DNA of 64,000 bases from Leisingera aquimarina DSM 24565 (lineage in GTDB: Bacteria > Pseudomonadota > Alphaproteobacteria > Rhodobacterales > Rhodobacteraceae): the NCBI RefSeq assembly GCF_000473165.1, contig NZ_KI421504.1:3448094-3512093 (forward strand), given 5' to 3'. A program made the translations under genes and the position numbers. The notes under the pieces are model-generated. The model saw only the letters and a list, made by a program, of their open reading frames with translations, was not told the DNA's origin and searched no databases. Of the stretch, positions 37,218-44,957 are shown in pieces; within the stretch, counting starts at the first letter, position 1, and each line of letters opens with the position of its first letter.

Positions 37218-38093
37218 ATGAACAGCAGAAATTCAAACCGCACCCGCCGCCTGGAGCGCCGCCTTGGCGACAGGATGCGCGCGCATCTTCCATTGGCGCT
37301 CAGCGAATTCATCATGTTCACCCTGAAACAAGGCTGGGCCGCAATTTTCGGCATCCTGCTGCTGGGCGGGCTTATCGTAACAGGTTGGATCTGGCAGCCG
37401 GACTGGGCGCTTGCCCGTTATGACGCCCTGCTGATCTATGCGCTGGCGCTGCAGGCGCTGCTGCTGGCCACCGGCATGGAAAGCTGGCGTGAGGTGCGGG
37501 TCATACTGCTGTTTCACCTGACTGGTACCGCGATGGAGATCTTCAAGGTGCAGGCGGGCAGCTGGGGCTATCCCGGCGGCGGCGCGATCAAACTCTATGA
37601 CGTGCCGCTGTTTTCCGGTTTCATGTATGCAGCGGTCGGTTCCTACATGGCACGGGTTATCCGGTTGTTTGATATGCGCTTTGCCCCCTACCCGCCGTTC
37701 CGGGCCACGGTGCTGATGGCCGTTGCCATCTATGGCAACTTCTACGCCCATCATTTTCTGCCCGATATCAGGATGGGCCTGTTTGCGGCCACCGTACTGC
37801 TGTTTGCCCGCACCCGCATCTGGTTCCGCATTGGCGAGCGCAGCTACTGGATGCCGCTGCCGGTGGCTGCGTTTCTGTCCAGTTTCTTTCTGTGGCTGGC
37901 AGGAAACATCGGCACCAGCACCAAGACCTGGCTGTACAATGGTCAGGCCAGCGGCGAATGGGTGAGCCTGGCCAAGATGGGGTCCTGGTATCTGCTGCTG
38001 TACGTCAGTTTTGTCACCGTGACGCTGGTGTTCCGCGAGGCGCTGTCGCCCACGGCAACCCCTGCCCGGCAGATGCAAAACGCCCGCCAATAA
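37218..38093 (+). CDS. DUF817 domain-containing membrane protein
   Basis: 291 residues, seven or eight hydrophobic helices; a basic N-terminal tail (RNSNRTRRLERRLGDRMRAHL) precedes the first. Motifs such as FKVQAGSWGYPGGG and NFYAHHFLPDIR are typical of DUF817 proteins, for which no function is established. No operon partner; the adjoining gene comes from the opposite strand. ATG with no clear Shine-Dalgarno sequence. Confidence 0.87.
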   Translation: MNSRNSNRTRRLERRLGDRMRAHLPLALSEFIMFTLKQGWAAIFGILLLGGLIVTGWIWQPDWALARYDALLIYALALQALLLATGMESWREVRVILLFHLTGTAMEIFKVQAGSWGYPGGGAIKLYDVPLFSGFMYAAVGSYMARVIRLFDMRFAPYPPFRATVLMAVAIYGNFYAHHFLPDIRMGLFAATVLLFARTRIWFRIGERSYWMPLPVAAFLSSFFLWLAGNIGTSTKTWLYNGQASGEWVSLAKMGSWYLLLYVSFVTVTLVFREALSPTATPARQMQNARQ

Positions 38094-38128
38094 AGGGCGG
38101 GCGCCGGGCCGGGTTTACTTAAAACGGA

Positions 38129-38416
38129 TCAGAGATCCTGTTTGGCGTCCAGCAACGCGTCTTCCAGCAGCCGTTCGTTGCGGGCCTCTTCGATCTTGCG
38201 GATGCGGTCTTCGCTGGAGCGGTGATCAAACCGGTATTTCACCACGTTGACCAGGCTCAGTGTCAGCAAGAGCACCGCCATCGCCCAAAATCCTTTGGTT
38301 GCCAGCGGCACCTCAGTTGAAAGCCACAGAGAAATCCCCAGCATTGCATAGGCGATAGCGACGCCGGCAGAGTTCAGAAAGATAATCAGTTTGTTGTCAG
38401 TGTTGTCGGTAAACAT
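38129..38416 (-). CDS. YiaA/YiaB family inner membrane protein
   Basis: 95 residues with two transmembrane helices (about 12-32 and 42-60) as in the YiaAB two-helix family: MLGISLWLSTEVPLATKGFWAMAVLLLTLSLVNVVKYRFD, and a charged cytoplasmic tail (SSEDRIRKIEEARNERLLEDALLD). It lies 66 bases downstream of pspA on the same strand, so it probably belongs to the TetR-controlled pspA operon. The association of a YiaA-like protein with a PspA protein suggests an envelope-stress role. Confidence 0.82.
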   Translation of the reverse strand: MFTDNTDNKLIIFLNSAGVAIAYAMLGISLWLSTEVPLATKGFWAMAVLLLTLSLVNVVKYRFDHRSSEDRIRKIEEARNERLLEDALLDAKQDL

Positions 38417-38482
38417 GTCGTTTCTCCAGAAAATACAAGTTGGTCTATGCGGGCCGGCGGACCGGACCAGGGCAAAGCCTGT

Positions 38483-39160
38483 TTAGCTGCTGCTTTTAAG
38501 CCGGTTCAGCACATCGGCGGCAGTGCTGCGGCTGCGGGGGCCGAAACCGGCATCCGCCAGATCACCGGCAATGGTGCTGTTGCTCAACTCACCGTCGATT
38601 TCGCGCAGGATTTCGCCCTGTTCGAACGGGTCATCGCGCTGCAGAACTTCGCTGATCAGCGCCTCGGCTTCTTCGGCCGGGCTGTCGCCGCCTGTATGAC
38701 GGCGCAGGCGGCGCTGGATGTCTTGCTCGCGCCGTGTAGCGCGGGCGGCAATGGCGCCCTGCTTCAGGTCGGTGATGCGGCGGCTGGCGGTTTCCACCGA
38801 CTGGCGCAGCTGCAGGATCCTTGTTTCCAGCCGGTCGAGGGTCTGGCGGCGGACCGTCAGCTCGTTCTCCATCTCGGCCACCGCTTGGGCTGCGCTTTGC
38901 GCCAGATCCTCGCGCCCGCCTTCCAGCGCTTCACCGGCCCGGGCCATCAGGTCCTGAACGCGGGTTTGCAAGGTCTCGATCTGGCGCTGTTCGGCGCGCT
39001 GGCGTTGGATCAGGCTGGCCAGGGTCAGCTTGGCCGCCTTCAGATTGCCTTCGGCCTCGCGGATCTTCTGGGTGATCAATTCGATCGAATAGGTCTCCCG
39101 AAGCTGCTCTTCGGCCCGGGCATTGGCACCGGTGATCAGGGTCTTCAGAGTGGCGAACAT
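38483..39160 (-). CDS. PspA/IM30 family protein
   Basis: 225-residue, almost wholly helical coiled-coil protein of the phage-shock protein A family, which binds and protects the inner membrane: FATLKTLITGANARAEEQ is the amphipathic N-terminal helix, then long heptad-rich helices and a conserved C-terminus (DILNRLK-like DVLNRLKSSS). I place the start at 39160 because GGAGGAAGAG lies just before it; an in-frame ATG at 39181 sits inside an operator. Controlled by the TetR repressor immediately upstream, with three operator copies in the gap. Confidence 0.88.
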   Translation of the reverse strand: MFATLKTLITGANARAEEQLRETYSIELITQKIREAEGNLKAAKLTLASLIQRQRAEQRQIETLQTRVQDLMARAGEALEGGREDLAQSAAQAVAEMENELTVRRQTLDRLETRILQLRQSVETASRRITDLKQGAIAARATRREQDIQRRLRRHTGGDSPAEEAEALISEVLQRDDPFEQGEILREIDGELSNSTIAGDLADAGFGPRSRSTAADVLNRLKSSS

Positions 39161-39174
39161 CTCTTCCTCCAACT

Positions 39175-39248
39175 TGAACATCGTTCACAAGGAGGGTGAT
39201 CGCACAAATCTGAACATCGTTCAAGAATTAATTTGAACAGTGTTCAAA
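39175..39248. promoter_or_regulatory. array of three TetR operators before pspA
   Basis: Three copies of one palindrome: TGAAC-ATC-GTTCA at 39175-39187, TGAAC-ATC-GTTCA at 39211-39223, and TTTGAAC-AGT-GTTCAAA at 39232-39248. A fourth copy, TTGAAC-CAC-GTTCAA, lies upstream of the tetR gene at 39865. Shared half-site GAAC-N3-GTTC strongly suggests they are the binding sites of the TetR protein encoded at 39252. Centre spacings are about 36 and 23 bases. Confidence 0.8.
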
Positions 39249-39251
39249 AAA

Positions 39252-39848
39252 TCAAGATCTGCCGATTTGACGGAGCACCTGGGCAATCATCGTTTCGATC
39301 TGTTCCGGAGGAACGCCCGAGATGCGCCGTTCCAGCCCCAGCAGCACAATGCCATGCACCGAAGAGAACAGCGCCCGCACCATCAAGCCGGTTTCCTCTG
39401 CCCCCATCCCCGGGAACAGTTCCCCCACCGGACGAGCGATATTGGCAAAGAGGCCCTCCAAGGCTTCCAGATACCAATCCGGCACCGGCCCTTCTGCCGT
39501 CATCTGCAAATCAAACAGCGCCCGCCACAGGTTGGTGTTCGCGATGGCAAAGTGCAGGTAGGCGTTGCTCATCAGGATCAGGCGGCGGGTCGGCGGTTCT
39601 GCGTCCGCATCCTCCACAGACGCCCTGACGGCAGCGCCCAGCCCGCGGAACGTGCGGCCGTTCACCGCCATGATGATGGCGTTCAGATCGTCGAACGCAT
39701 TGTAGATCGCTCCCAGGGCACAGCCCGCATCCTGGGCCAGATCACGGGCACGCAAGGCCCCTGCCCCGTCGCGTGCGATGCGGATCTCTGCCGCGTCCAC
39801 CAGTTTTTCCCGCAGCGCTGCCTTGCGCGCCTCTACCTTGCCTGCCAT
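39252..39848 (-). CDS. TetR family transcriptional regulator of pspA
   Basis: 198-residue repressor: N-terminal helix-turn-helix (about 10-55, with RDLAQDAGCALGAIYNAFDDLNAI) and an all-helical ligand-binding, dimerisation domain (TetR_C_13/33-like, WRALFDLQM). The gene is bracketed by copies of one operator, one upstream of its own start and three downstream of its stop before pspA, so it probably represses itself and pspA. No ligand can be inferred; membrane-disturbing lipids or fatty acids are typical for related repressors. Confidence 0.9.
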   Translation of the reverse strand: MAGKVEARKAALREKLVDAAEIRIARDGAGALRARDLAQDAGCALGAIYNAFDDLNAIIMAVNGRTFRGLGAAVRASVEDADAEPPTRRLILMSNAYLHFAIANTNLWRALFDLQMTAEGPVPDWYLEALEGLFANIARPVGELFPGMGAEETGLMVRALFSSVHGIVLLGLERRISGVPPEQIETMIAQVLRQIGRS

Positions 39849-39864
39849 GGCGCCCCACTCTATC

Positions 39865-39879
39865 TTGAACCACGTTCAA
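39865..39879. promoter_or_regulatory. TetR autoregulatory operator
   Basis: TTGAAC-CAC-GTTCAA, 15 bases, starts 17 bases upstream of the tetR start codon. Same half-sites as the three copies upstream of pspA. Confidence 0.75.
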
Positions 39880-39913
39880 AATACCGCAGGCAGCGGCGGC
39901 GTAAAGCGGGAAA

Positions 39914-40279
39914 TCAGATCAGACCGCGCCACCGCAGGACCACAACCAGCAGGATCAGCACCACCAGCACGGAAAACCCCATGCTGCCCAGCACCCCCAG
40001 CCAGAACCCTTTGCGCCGGTCGGCCAGGTCGATTTTCTGCAGATACGCCTTAACTTCGCGCGCGGCACCGCGCAGCGGTTTCTCGTCTACGGTCGGCCGC
40101 AGCTTGGGATGTTCCAGCATCGGCAGCGCATCGGCAAGTTTCATGCCCTGCTTATAGACCCGGCGCGGCAGGCGGCGGCGGGCGCGTTTCAATGCGGCGG
40201 CGAGATCCCCGGAGGCATGCTCACGCTCTTTCAGCAGCGTGCGGATCTCTTCGATGTCCTGATCCAGACTGGCGGCCAT
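39914..40279 (-). CDS. hypothetical protein with C-terminal membrane anchor
   Basis: 121 residues: helical, charged N-terminal part (about 1-90, with KRARRRLPRRVYKQGMK) and one transmembrane helix near the C-terminus (WLGVLGSMGFSVLVVLILLVVVLRW). A tail-anchored cytoplasmic protein is likely. It is upstream of tetR on the same strand but separated by 34 bases plus the operator, so it need not be in that regulon. No family recognised. Confidence 0.7.
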   Translation of the reverse strand: MAASLDQDIEEIRTLLKEREHASGDLAAALKRARRRLPRRVYKQGMKLADALPMLEHPKLRPTVDEKPLRGAAREVKAYLQKIDLADRRKGFWLGVLGSMGFSVLVVLILLVVVLRWRGLI

Positions 40280-40382
40280 TCTGGCACTCTCCCTCAGCTG
40301 CCGTTCGCTGCCACCCTAACCTGCGCCCGCGCCCGTCTCAATGGGGGTGGCAAGCCTTTGCCTGGGCGGGTATCAAGACCCT

Positions 40383-41141
40383 ATGCTGAACACGATCACA
40401 CATGGCACTGCCACCGACAAAGCCCCGCTGCTGATTGCCCACGGCCTTTATGGCTCGGCCCGGAACTGGGGTGTCATCGCAAAACGCCTGTCGGATGAGC
40501 GTCTGGTCGTCGCAGTGGATATGCGCAACCACGGCGACAGCCCGCGGACCGATAGCCACAGCTATCCGGAACTGGCCGAAGACCTGGCCGAGGTGATTGC
40601 CGCCCACGGCGGGCAGATGGACGTGATCGGACATTCGATGGGCGGCAAGGCGGCGATGACCCTGGCGCTGAACCACCCTGAGGCGGTGCGCCGCCTGGTG
40701 GTGGCTGACATTGCGCCGGTTGCTTATGGCCATACCCAGATCCAATACATTCACGCCATGCGGTCCGTGGATCTGGATACGCTGCAGCGCCGCCCCGAGG
40801 CCGCAGCTCAGCTGGCCGAGGCCGGGGTGGAACCTGCGCTGCAAAGCTTTTTCACCCAGTCGCTCGATATCCCGAACAAGCGCTGGAAGCTGAACCTGGA
40901 CACGCTGGCGGATCAGATGCCGGACATCATGTCCTTCCCTGAGACGGACGCCGCGTGGGAGGGGCCTGCGCTGTTCCTGTCCGGGGCTGAATCGGACTAT
41001 GTGCTGACTGAACACCGGGATGAGATCCGTGCGCGCTTCCCCGCTGCCCGTTTTGCCAAGCTGCCCGGCGCAGGGCATTGGCTGCACGCCGAGAAGCCGC
41101 GGGAGTTCGAAGCCGCCGCGCGGGTGTTCCTGAACGCCTAG
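40383..41141 (+). CDS. alpha/beta hydrolase family protein
   Basis: 252 residues, classic alpha/beta fold. The oxyanion region LLIAHGLYGSARNWG, nucleophile elbow VIGHSMGGKAAMT (Ser in GHSMG) and late His in GAGHWLHAEKP complete a triad with an Asp in the middle. It resembles YbfF-type esterases/acyl-CoA thioesterases. The ATG is at 40383; convergent with the small membrane protein gene, the stops overlapping. Confidence 0.92.
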   Translation: MLNTITHGTATDKAPLLIAHGLYGSARNWGVIAKRLSDERLVVAVDMRNHGDSPRTDSHSYPELAEDLAEVIAAHGGQMDVIGHSMGGKAAMTLALNHPEAVRRLVVADIAPVAYGHTQIQYIHAMRSVDLDTLQRRPEAAAQLAEAGVEPALQSFFTQSLDIPNKRWKLNLDTLADQMPDIMSFPETDAAWEGPALFLSGAESDYVLTEHRDEIRARFPAARFAKLPGAGHWLHAEKPREFEAAARVFLNA

Positions 41142-41326
41142 GCGCCGCGGGAATAAAGCTGTTTGGCCACCAGCCAGGCCACCGGCACCCCGGCCAGCGC
41201 ACCGATAGCTGCCGAGGCCAGAATGGCCTGCGTCGACACAAGCCCTGCTACCAGAACCGCGATGACGCCCACGCCTGCAAGGCTGGAACCAATCAACGAA
41301 TATAGAACGGATGCAAGGCGCAACAT
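41138..41326 (-). CDS. small two-helix membrane protein
   Basis: 62 residues with two hydrophobic helices (LIGSSLAGVGVIAVLVAGLVS and ILASAAIGALAGVPVAWLVA) and a short positively charged end. Similar short proteins in Rhodobacteraceae carry the label CTP synthetase in public annotation, which cannot be right at this size. Function unknown. Its stop overlaps the hydrolase stop by four bases. Confidence 0.7.
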   Translation of the reverse strand: MLRLASVLYSLIGSSLAGVGVIAVLVAGLVSTQAILASAAIGALAGVPVAWLVAKQLYSRGA

Positions 41327-41484
41327 GGGGATCTCCTATGCCTGTCGAATCTCTCTGAGGTCAGGCATAGGGTTTCGCATCCGCATCCGCCTTGATCAGG
41401 ATCAGATGGCAAGCCTGTGAAAGAAGAGCGAAAAAAAGCGACCCCCGAGGACCGCCGGAAACTAATGCTCCGGGGCGGAAACTA

Positions 41485-41796
41485 TCAGCCGGTTTCAACA
41501 AACACCCGGCCGCTCTCGACCCTGACAGGATATGTCTTGAGGTCCTGATGCACCGGCGCCGACAGCGCCTTGCCGGTGCAGATATCAAACCGTCCGCCAT
41601 GCAGCGGGCATTCGATCACGCAGTCGATCACCAGACCGTCCTCCAGGCTCTGCTCCTCATGGGTGCACATCAGATCCGAGGCAAAAAAACCCTTTTCGGT
41701 GTTGTAGATTGCGTATGATTTGCCCTCATGCTCCCAAGCGATCAGGTCCTCCTCGTCGATGTCATCGGTGGCGCAGGCGTCAATCCATTGGCTCAT
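41485..41796 (-). CDS. MocE-family Rieske-type [2Fe-2S] ferredoxin
   Basis: 103-residue Rieske ferredoxin. The cluster ligands are in CTHEEQSL and CPLHGGRFD (C-x-H and C-x2-H), with the 2Fe-2S centre exposed for electron transfer. This is the MocE type that partners a membrane hydroxylase. It lies 36 bases downstream of a MocD-like fatty-acid-desaturase-family oxygenase on the same strand, consistent with an electron-donor role. No dedicated reductase gene (MocF type) is in the cluster. Confidence 0.9.
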   Translation of the reverse strand: MSQWIDACATDDIDEEDLIAWEHEGKSYAIYNTEKGFFASDLMCTHEEQSLEDGLVIDCVIECPLHGGRFDICTGKALSAPVHQDLKTYPVRVESGRVFVETG

Positions 41797-41832
41797 GTTG
41801 CGGCTCCTGGTTCGTAATATTCTTGAAAAGAG

Positions 41833-42861
41833 TTACATTGTCCGCTGCGCAATGCGCTCAACCGGGCCACCTTCGGTGATCATATGCGGCGCCTGCCGGA
41901 TGGTGGCGGCCTTGGTCGGGCGGCCCAGCGAGCGGCGCAGCACCACCGACATCACCTCAAGATTGGTCTTGAAGAAGCCCGGATCCGGCGCCGGTAGCTG
42001 GTCCTGCACCGCCTCCGCCAGTTTCGGCAGCGCGTGGAACGGCACCTGCGGATAGAGATGGTGCTCAACGTGGTTGTTCATCTTCATATAGAGGAATTCG
42101 GCCAGCCAGTTGCTGCGGAACGAGCGGGTGCTTTCCAGGATCGAGGGCGAGTTCTCCTGCAGCTCCACATGCTGGATCAGGGTGAACAGCAGCATGACAG
42201 GCGCGCCCAGGATACGTGGGATCACCAAGAACCAGACCACCCACCAGATGCCAAAAAACGGCGCCGCAGCGATCAGCGCATAAATCAACAGCATGATGCG
42301 CGCGTTGCGGGTCATCTTGGAGAATTCCCTCTCTGGCGTGACCATCTTCATGGTGCTGGTGTAACGACCGGCCGCCAGATGCAAGAACACCTGCATATGA
42401 AAGCGCAACAGCGCGGTGCCGGTGATCTCAGCCAGCCAGCCGCCAAAACCCATCGGCGTGTCGAACGGCATCTGGCTGTCCTTGCCGACCCACCAGGTAT
42501 GGGTGTGGTGGTTGGTGTGGGTGTAGCGCCGGTGCAGCGGCTCCTCCATATAGAGAAGCGAGGTGACCCACAGCACCGCCTCGTTCAGCCAGCGGCTGCG
42601 GAAGGCGGTGCCATGCGCGGTTTCATGGCTGAAGGAGTAAGCGGGCACTGTCAGGAAGATGCCATGCAGCAGCATTGCGGGCCACATCCAAAGCGTGCCG
42701 AGCGTGGCCCAAACCAGCGTGCCGGTGGCTGCCAGGAAAGTCAGCCATTGCGCAATGTAGATCAAACCGGGCCTGTCGCTGCGGGCGGCGATTGATTTCA
42801 GCGTCTTCTTGTCGAGCTTCACACCCGAGGACGCGGCATTTGTTGGAACGTAACCAGGCAT
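41833..42861 (-). CDS. fatty-acid desaturase-family membrane hydroxylase (MocD-like)
   Basis: 342 residues, several transmembrane helices. Three histidine clusters bind the di-iron centre: HETAHGTAF, HTNHHTHTW and NNHVEHHLYP. The family contains fatty-acyl desaturases, alkane hydroxylases and the rhizopine oxygenase MocD. The MocE ferredoxin next door favours an oxygenase reading. Upstream in the same direction is a class II aldolase, and a LysR gene is divergent. The substrate is not predictable; the start at 42861 is taken as MPGYVPTNAAS. Confidence 0.88.
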   Translation of the reverse strand: MPGYVPTNAASSGVKLDKKTLKSIAARSDRPGLIYIAQWLTFLAATGTLVWATLGTLWMWPAMLLHGIFLTVPAYSFSHETAHGTAFRSRWLNEAVLWVTSLLYMEEPLHRRYTHTNHHTHTWWVGKDSQMPFDTPMGFGGWLAEITGTALLRFHMQVFLHLAAGRYTSTMKMVTPEREFSKMTRNARIMLLIYALIAAAPFFGIWWVVWFLVIPRILGAPVMLLFTLIQHVELQENSPSILESTRSFRSNWLAEFLYMKMNNHVEHHLYPQVPFHALPKLAEAVQDQLPAPDPGFFKTNLEVMSVVLRRSLGRPTKAATIRQAPHMITEGGPVERIAQRTM

Positions 42862-42965
42862 CTGGAGCCTTCTGGATGGCTGAAGTTTTTTCTGATGGAT
42901 GCAGCAAACCGCCAAGCAGTTCGCTGAACTACCCGTGGTTTTAGTGCCTGCTTTGAAAGCCTGCG

Positions 42966-43724
42966 TTAGCTGGCGTAGTTGGAACCTTCGTCGTCGAGGA
43001 TCGCCTTCAGCTCGGCCAAGTGGCGTTCGGACTGATCCGGGTAATCCTCCAATTCCTGCGCGGTCTTCTCGGCGACCGCGTCGCTCAGCACCCGCAGTTT
43101 CTGGCCGGTTTGCAGTGCCCGGATATAGGTCTCGGCTGCGCGTTCGAAGTAGTAGAGGCGGTTGAACGTGTCCGCGACGCTGTCGCCGATCACCAGCACC
43201 CCGTGATTGCCCATGATCATGACCTTGACCTTAGGGTCAGTCAGCATCGAGGCACAGCGGGCGCCTTCATCGTCGAACGCCAGCCCGCCGAACTCCCCGT
43301 CCACCACATAGCGGTTGTAGAAGGTGGCGGTGTTCTGGTCGATCGGCGGCAGCGAACTGTCAGCGAGGCAGGCCAGCACGGTGGCGTGGATCGAATGCAC
43401 ATGCATCACGCAGCGCGCGTGCGGGCACAGCCGGTGGATTGAGCCGTGCAGGCCCCAGGCGGTCGGGTCCGGCGCGTCGGGGCGGTCCATGGTCTTGGGG
43501 TCATTGGCGTCCAGGAACAACAGGTCCGAGGCCTTGACGCGGCTGAAATGCACCTGGTTCGGGTTCATCAGGAACTGGCTGCCATCCTCGTTCACCGCCA
43601 GGCTGAAGTGGTTCGCCACGGCCTCATGCATGTCCAGCCGTTCGGTCCAGCGGAAGGCCGCGGCCATGTCGACGCGCTCCTGCCAATGGGTGAGGTTCGG
43701 GCTTAAATCCGCTTGCTTGTTCAT
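42966..43724 (-). CDS. class II aldolase/adducin family protein
   Basis: 252 residues with zinc-ligand His in HGSIHRLCPHARCVMHVHSIHATV and the HGVLVIG of GNHGVLVIG; related to fuculose/ribulose phosphate aldolases, decarboxylases and adducin. The start at 43724 is supported by GGGAGG eight bases upstream. First gene of the aldolase-desaturase-ferredoxin cluster and divergent from a LysR regulator gene, whose shared intergenic region (112 bases) likely holds the control sites. The substrate is unknown. Confidence 0.88.
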   Translation of the reverse strand: MNKQADLSPNLTHWQERVDMAAAFRWTERLDMHEAVANHFSLAVNEDGSQFLMNPNQVHFSRVKASDLLFLDANDPKTMDRPDAPDPTAWGLHGSIHRLCPHARCVMHVHSIHATVLACLADSSLPPIDQNTATFYNRYVVDGEFGGLAFDDEGARCASMLTDPKVKVMIMGNHGVLVIGDSVADTFNRLYYFERAAETYIRALQTGQKLRVLSDAVAEKTAQELEDYPDQSERHLAELKAILDDEGSNYAS

Positions 43725-43799
43725 TCTGGCGCCTCCCAAAAGTTGCTGCGCTATTGGTGCCAGCCGTAATCGCTGCTGACAAACGATTGATTCACGCGT

Positions 43800-43826
43800 A
43801 ATGCATTAACTGAACTAATGCATAGG
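43800..43826. promoter_or_regulatory. candidate LysR binding site between divergent genes
   Basis: ATGCATTAA...TTAATGCAT is a near-perfect inverted repeat (AATGCATTAACTGAACTAATGCAT) in the divergent promoter region. LysR proteins commonly bind T-N11-A dyads of this kind. Confidence 0.55.
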
Positions 43827-43836
43827 TCATGCGTCC

Positions 43837-44727
43837 ATGTCTTCCCCCGGCTCGCCCTCTTCCTCCCTGCCCCCGCTCACCTGGCTGCGCGCCTTTGAAG
43901 CCAGTGCGCGCCATCTGTCGTTCACCCGCGCCGCTGCGGAGCTGAATCTGACGCAATCAGCAATCAGCCAGCATGTGCGCAGCCTCGAGAACTTCCTGGG
44001 GCGCGAACTGTTCATCCGCAAAACCCGCGCGCTGGAGCTGTCGGAGGCCGGCGCCAATTACATGCCCATCGTGCGCGAAGCGTTTGACCTGATTGCGGCC
44101 GGCACCCAGGCCTTTACTGGCGGCGACCAGGGGCGGCATCTGGTCTTGCAGTGCAATATGGCGTTCTCGGTGTTCTGGCTGTCGCCGCGCCTGCCCCGGC
44201 TCTACGAGCGGTTCCCCTGGCTGGTCTTGAACATCGTGACGCCGATCTGGGACCCGGAGCGCCACGCCAGTTCCGCTGGGACCGAGATCCGCTTTGGCCG
44301 TCCCAATGACATGTCGGCGGCGGCGATCCGGCTGACCCGCGACCGGTTCTATCCAGTCTGCGCGCCGGGCTATCAAGGCGGTGCGGTGGATTTCAGCACG
44401 GCCCACTTGCTGGATTGTGCAGGCGTGACAGGCTCTTGGGGCGCATGGTTCAAGTCGCAGGAGAAACCGTTTGAGCGCAACCATGAGATCCAGCTGGCCT
44501 CCACTTATGTGATTGCCATGACAGCGGCAGTGAATGGCGCTGGCATCTCGATGTCGCATGACACGCTGGCGGGCGGGCTGTTAGAGAACGGACAGCTGGT
44601 CAAACCCAGCGACCATTCCGCAGAACTGCTGGAGAATTACTTCCTGCTGCCACCTTCCAGCCATGCCAGCACCCCGGCCTCGCGTGCCTTTCTGGAATGG
44701 CTGGAAGGTGAGATGCCTCCTGTATAG
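43837..44727 (+). CDS. LysR family transcriptional regulator (GcvA type)
   Basis: 296 residues. N-terminal helix-turn-helix LPPLTWLRAFEASARHLSFTRAAAELNLTQSAISQHVRSLENFLGRELF fits the GcvA/AmpR subgroup, followed by a periplasmic-binding-type effector domain. The gene is divergent from the aldolase-desaturase-ferredoxin cluster and is its likely regulator. The intergenic region has AT-rich GCATTAA/TAATGCA-like symmetry (43800-43825) fitting a LysR site. The effector is unknown. Confidence 0.92.
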   Translation: MSSPGSPSSSLPPLTWLRAFEASARHLSFTRAAAELNLTQSAISQHVRSLENFLGRELFIRKTRALELSEAGANYMPIVREAFDLIAAGTQAFTGGDQGRHLVLQCNMAFSVFWLSPRLPRLYERFPWLVLNIVTPIWDPERHASSAGTEIRFGRPNDMSAAAIRLTRDRFYPVCAPGYQGGAVDFSTAHLLDCAGVTGSWGAWFKSQEKPFERNHEIQLASTYVIAMTAAVNGAGISMSHDTLAGGLLENGQLVKPSDHSAELLENYFLLPPSSHASTPASRAFLEWLEGEMPPV

Positions 44728-44738
44728 CACCAACATGA

Positions 44739-44802
44739 GGCCCGCGCCTGACCTTGGGAGGGCGCGAAAGCGCCTTCCCTGGGGGAAGGTCAGGCGCGGG
44801 CC
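44739..44802. repeat. large structured intergenic repeat
   Basis: Outer perfect 17-base arms (GGCCCGCGCCTGACCTT at 44739 and its complement ending 44802) enclose an inner imperfect hairpin (GGGAGGGCGC-GAAA-GCGCCTTCCC), and a third small hairpin (GGGCC-TCT-GGCCC) follows to 44817. This compact multi-stem element between the LysR gene and the riboswitch resembles REP/BIME elements of Rhodobacteraceae. It could be a terminator of the LysR gene; other copies were not seen in the window. Confidence 0.75.
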
Positions 44803-44913
44803 GGGCCTCTGGCCCGACCCAAAGGACATTTTCAAAAATCTCCAACATCACCTGCAAAAACTGCGCTATCCGCCCGCCTCTTGCGCGATACCACCCGCAG
44901 CGCTATATGCGCG

Positions 44914-44950
44914 GCACCGGTCGCAGCCTACCCGGTCACCAAAACAAGGG
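44914..44950 (+). promoter_or_regulatory. preQ1-I riboswitch upstream of queC
   Basis: P1 stem ACCGG (44916-44920) with CCGGT (44932-44936), the loop TCGCAGCCTAC between them, and tail CACCAAAACAAGGG, whose AGG can pair with CCT of the loop (P2 pseudoknot) and contains the ribosome-binding site of queC eight bases before its ATG. Sequence and arrangement match the class I preQ1 aptamer. It would shut off the queC-queD-queE-queF operon when preQ1 is plentiful. Confidence 0.8.
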
Positions 44951-44957
44951 TTCAAAT

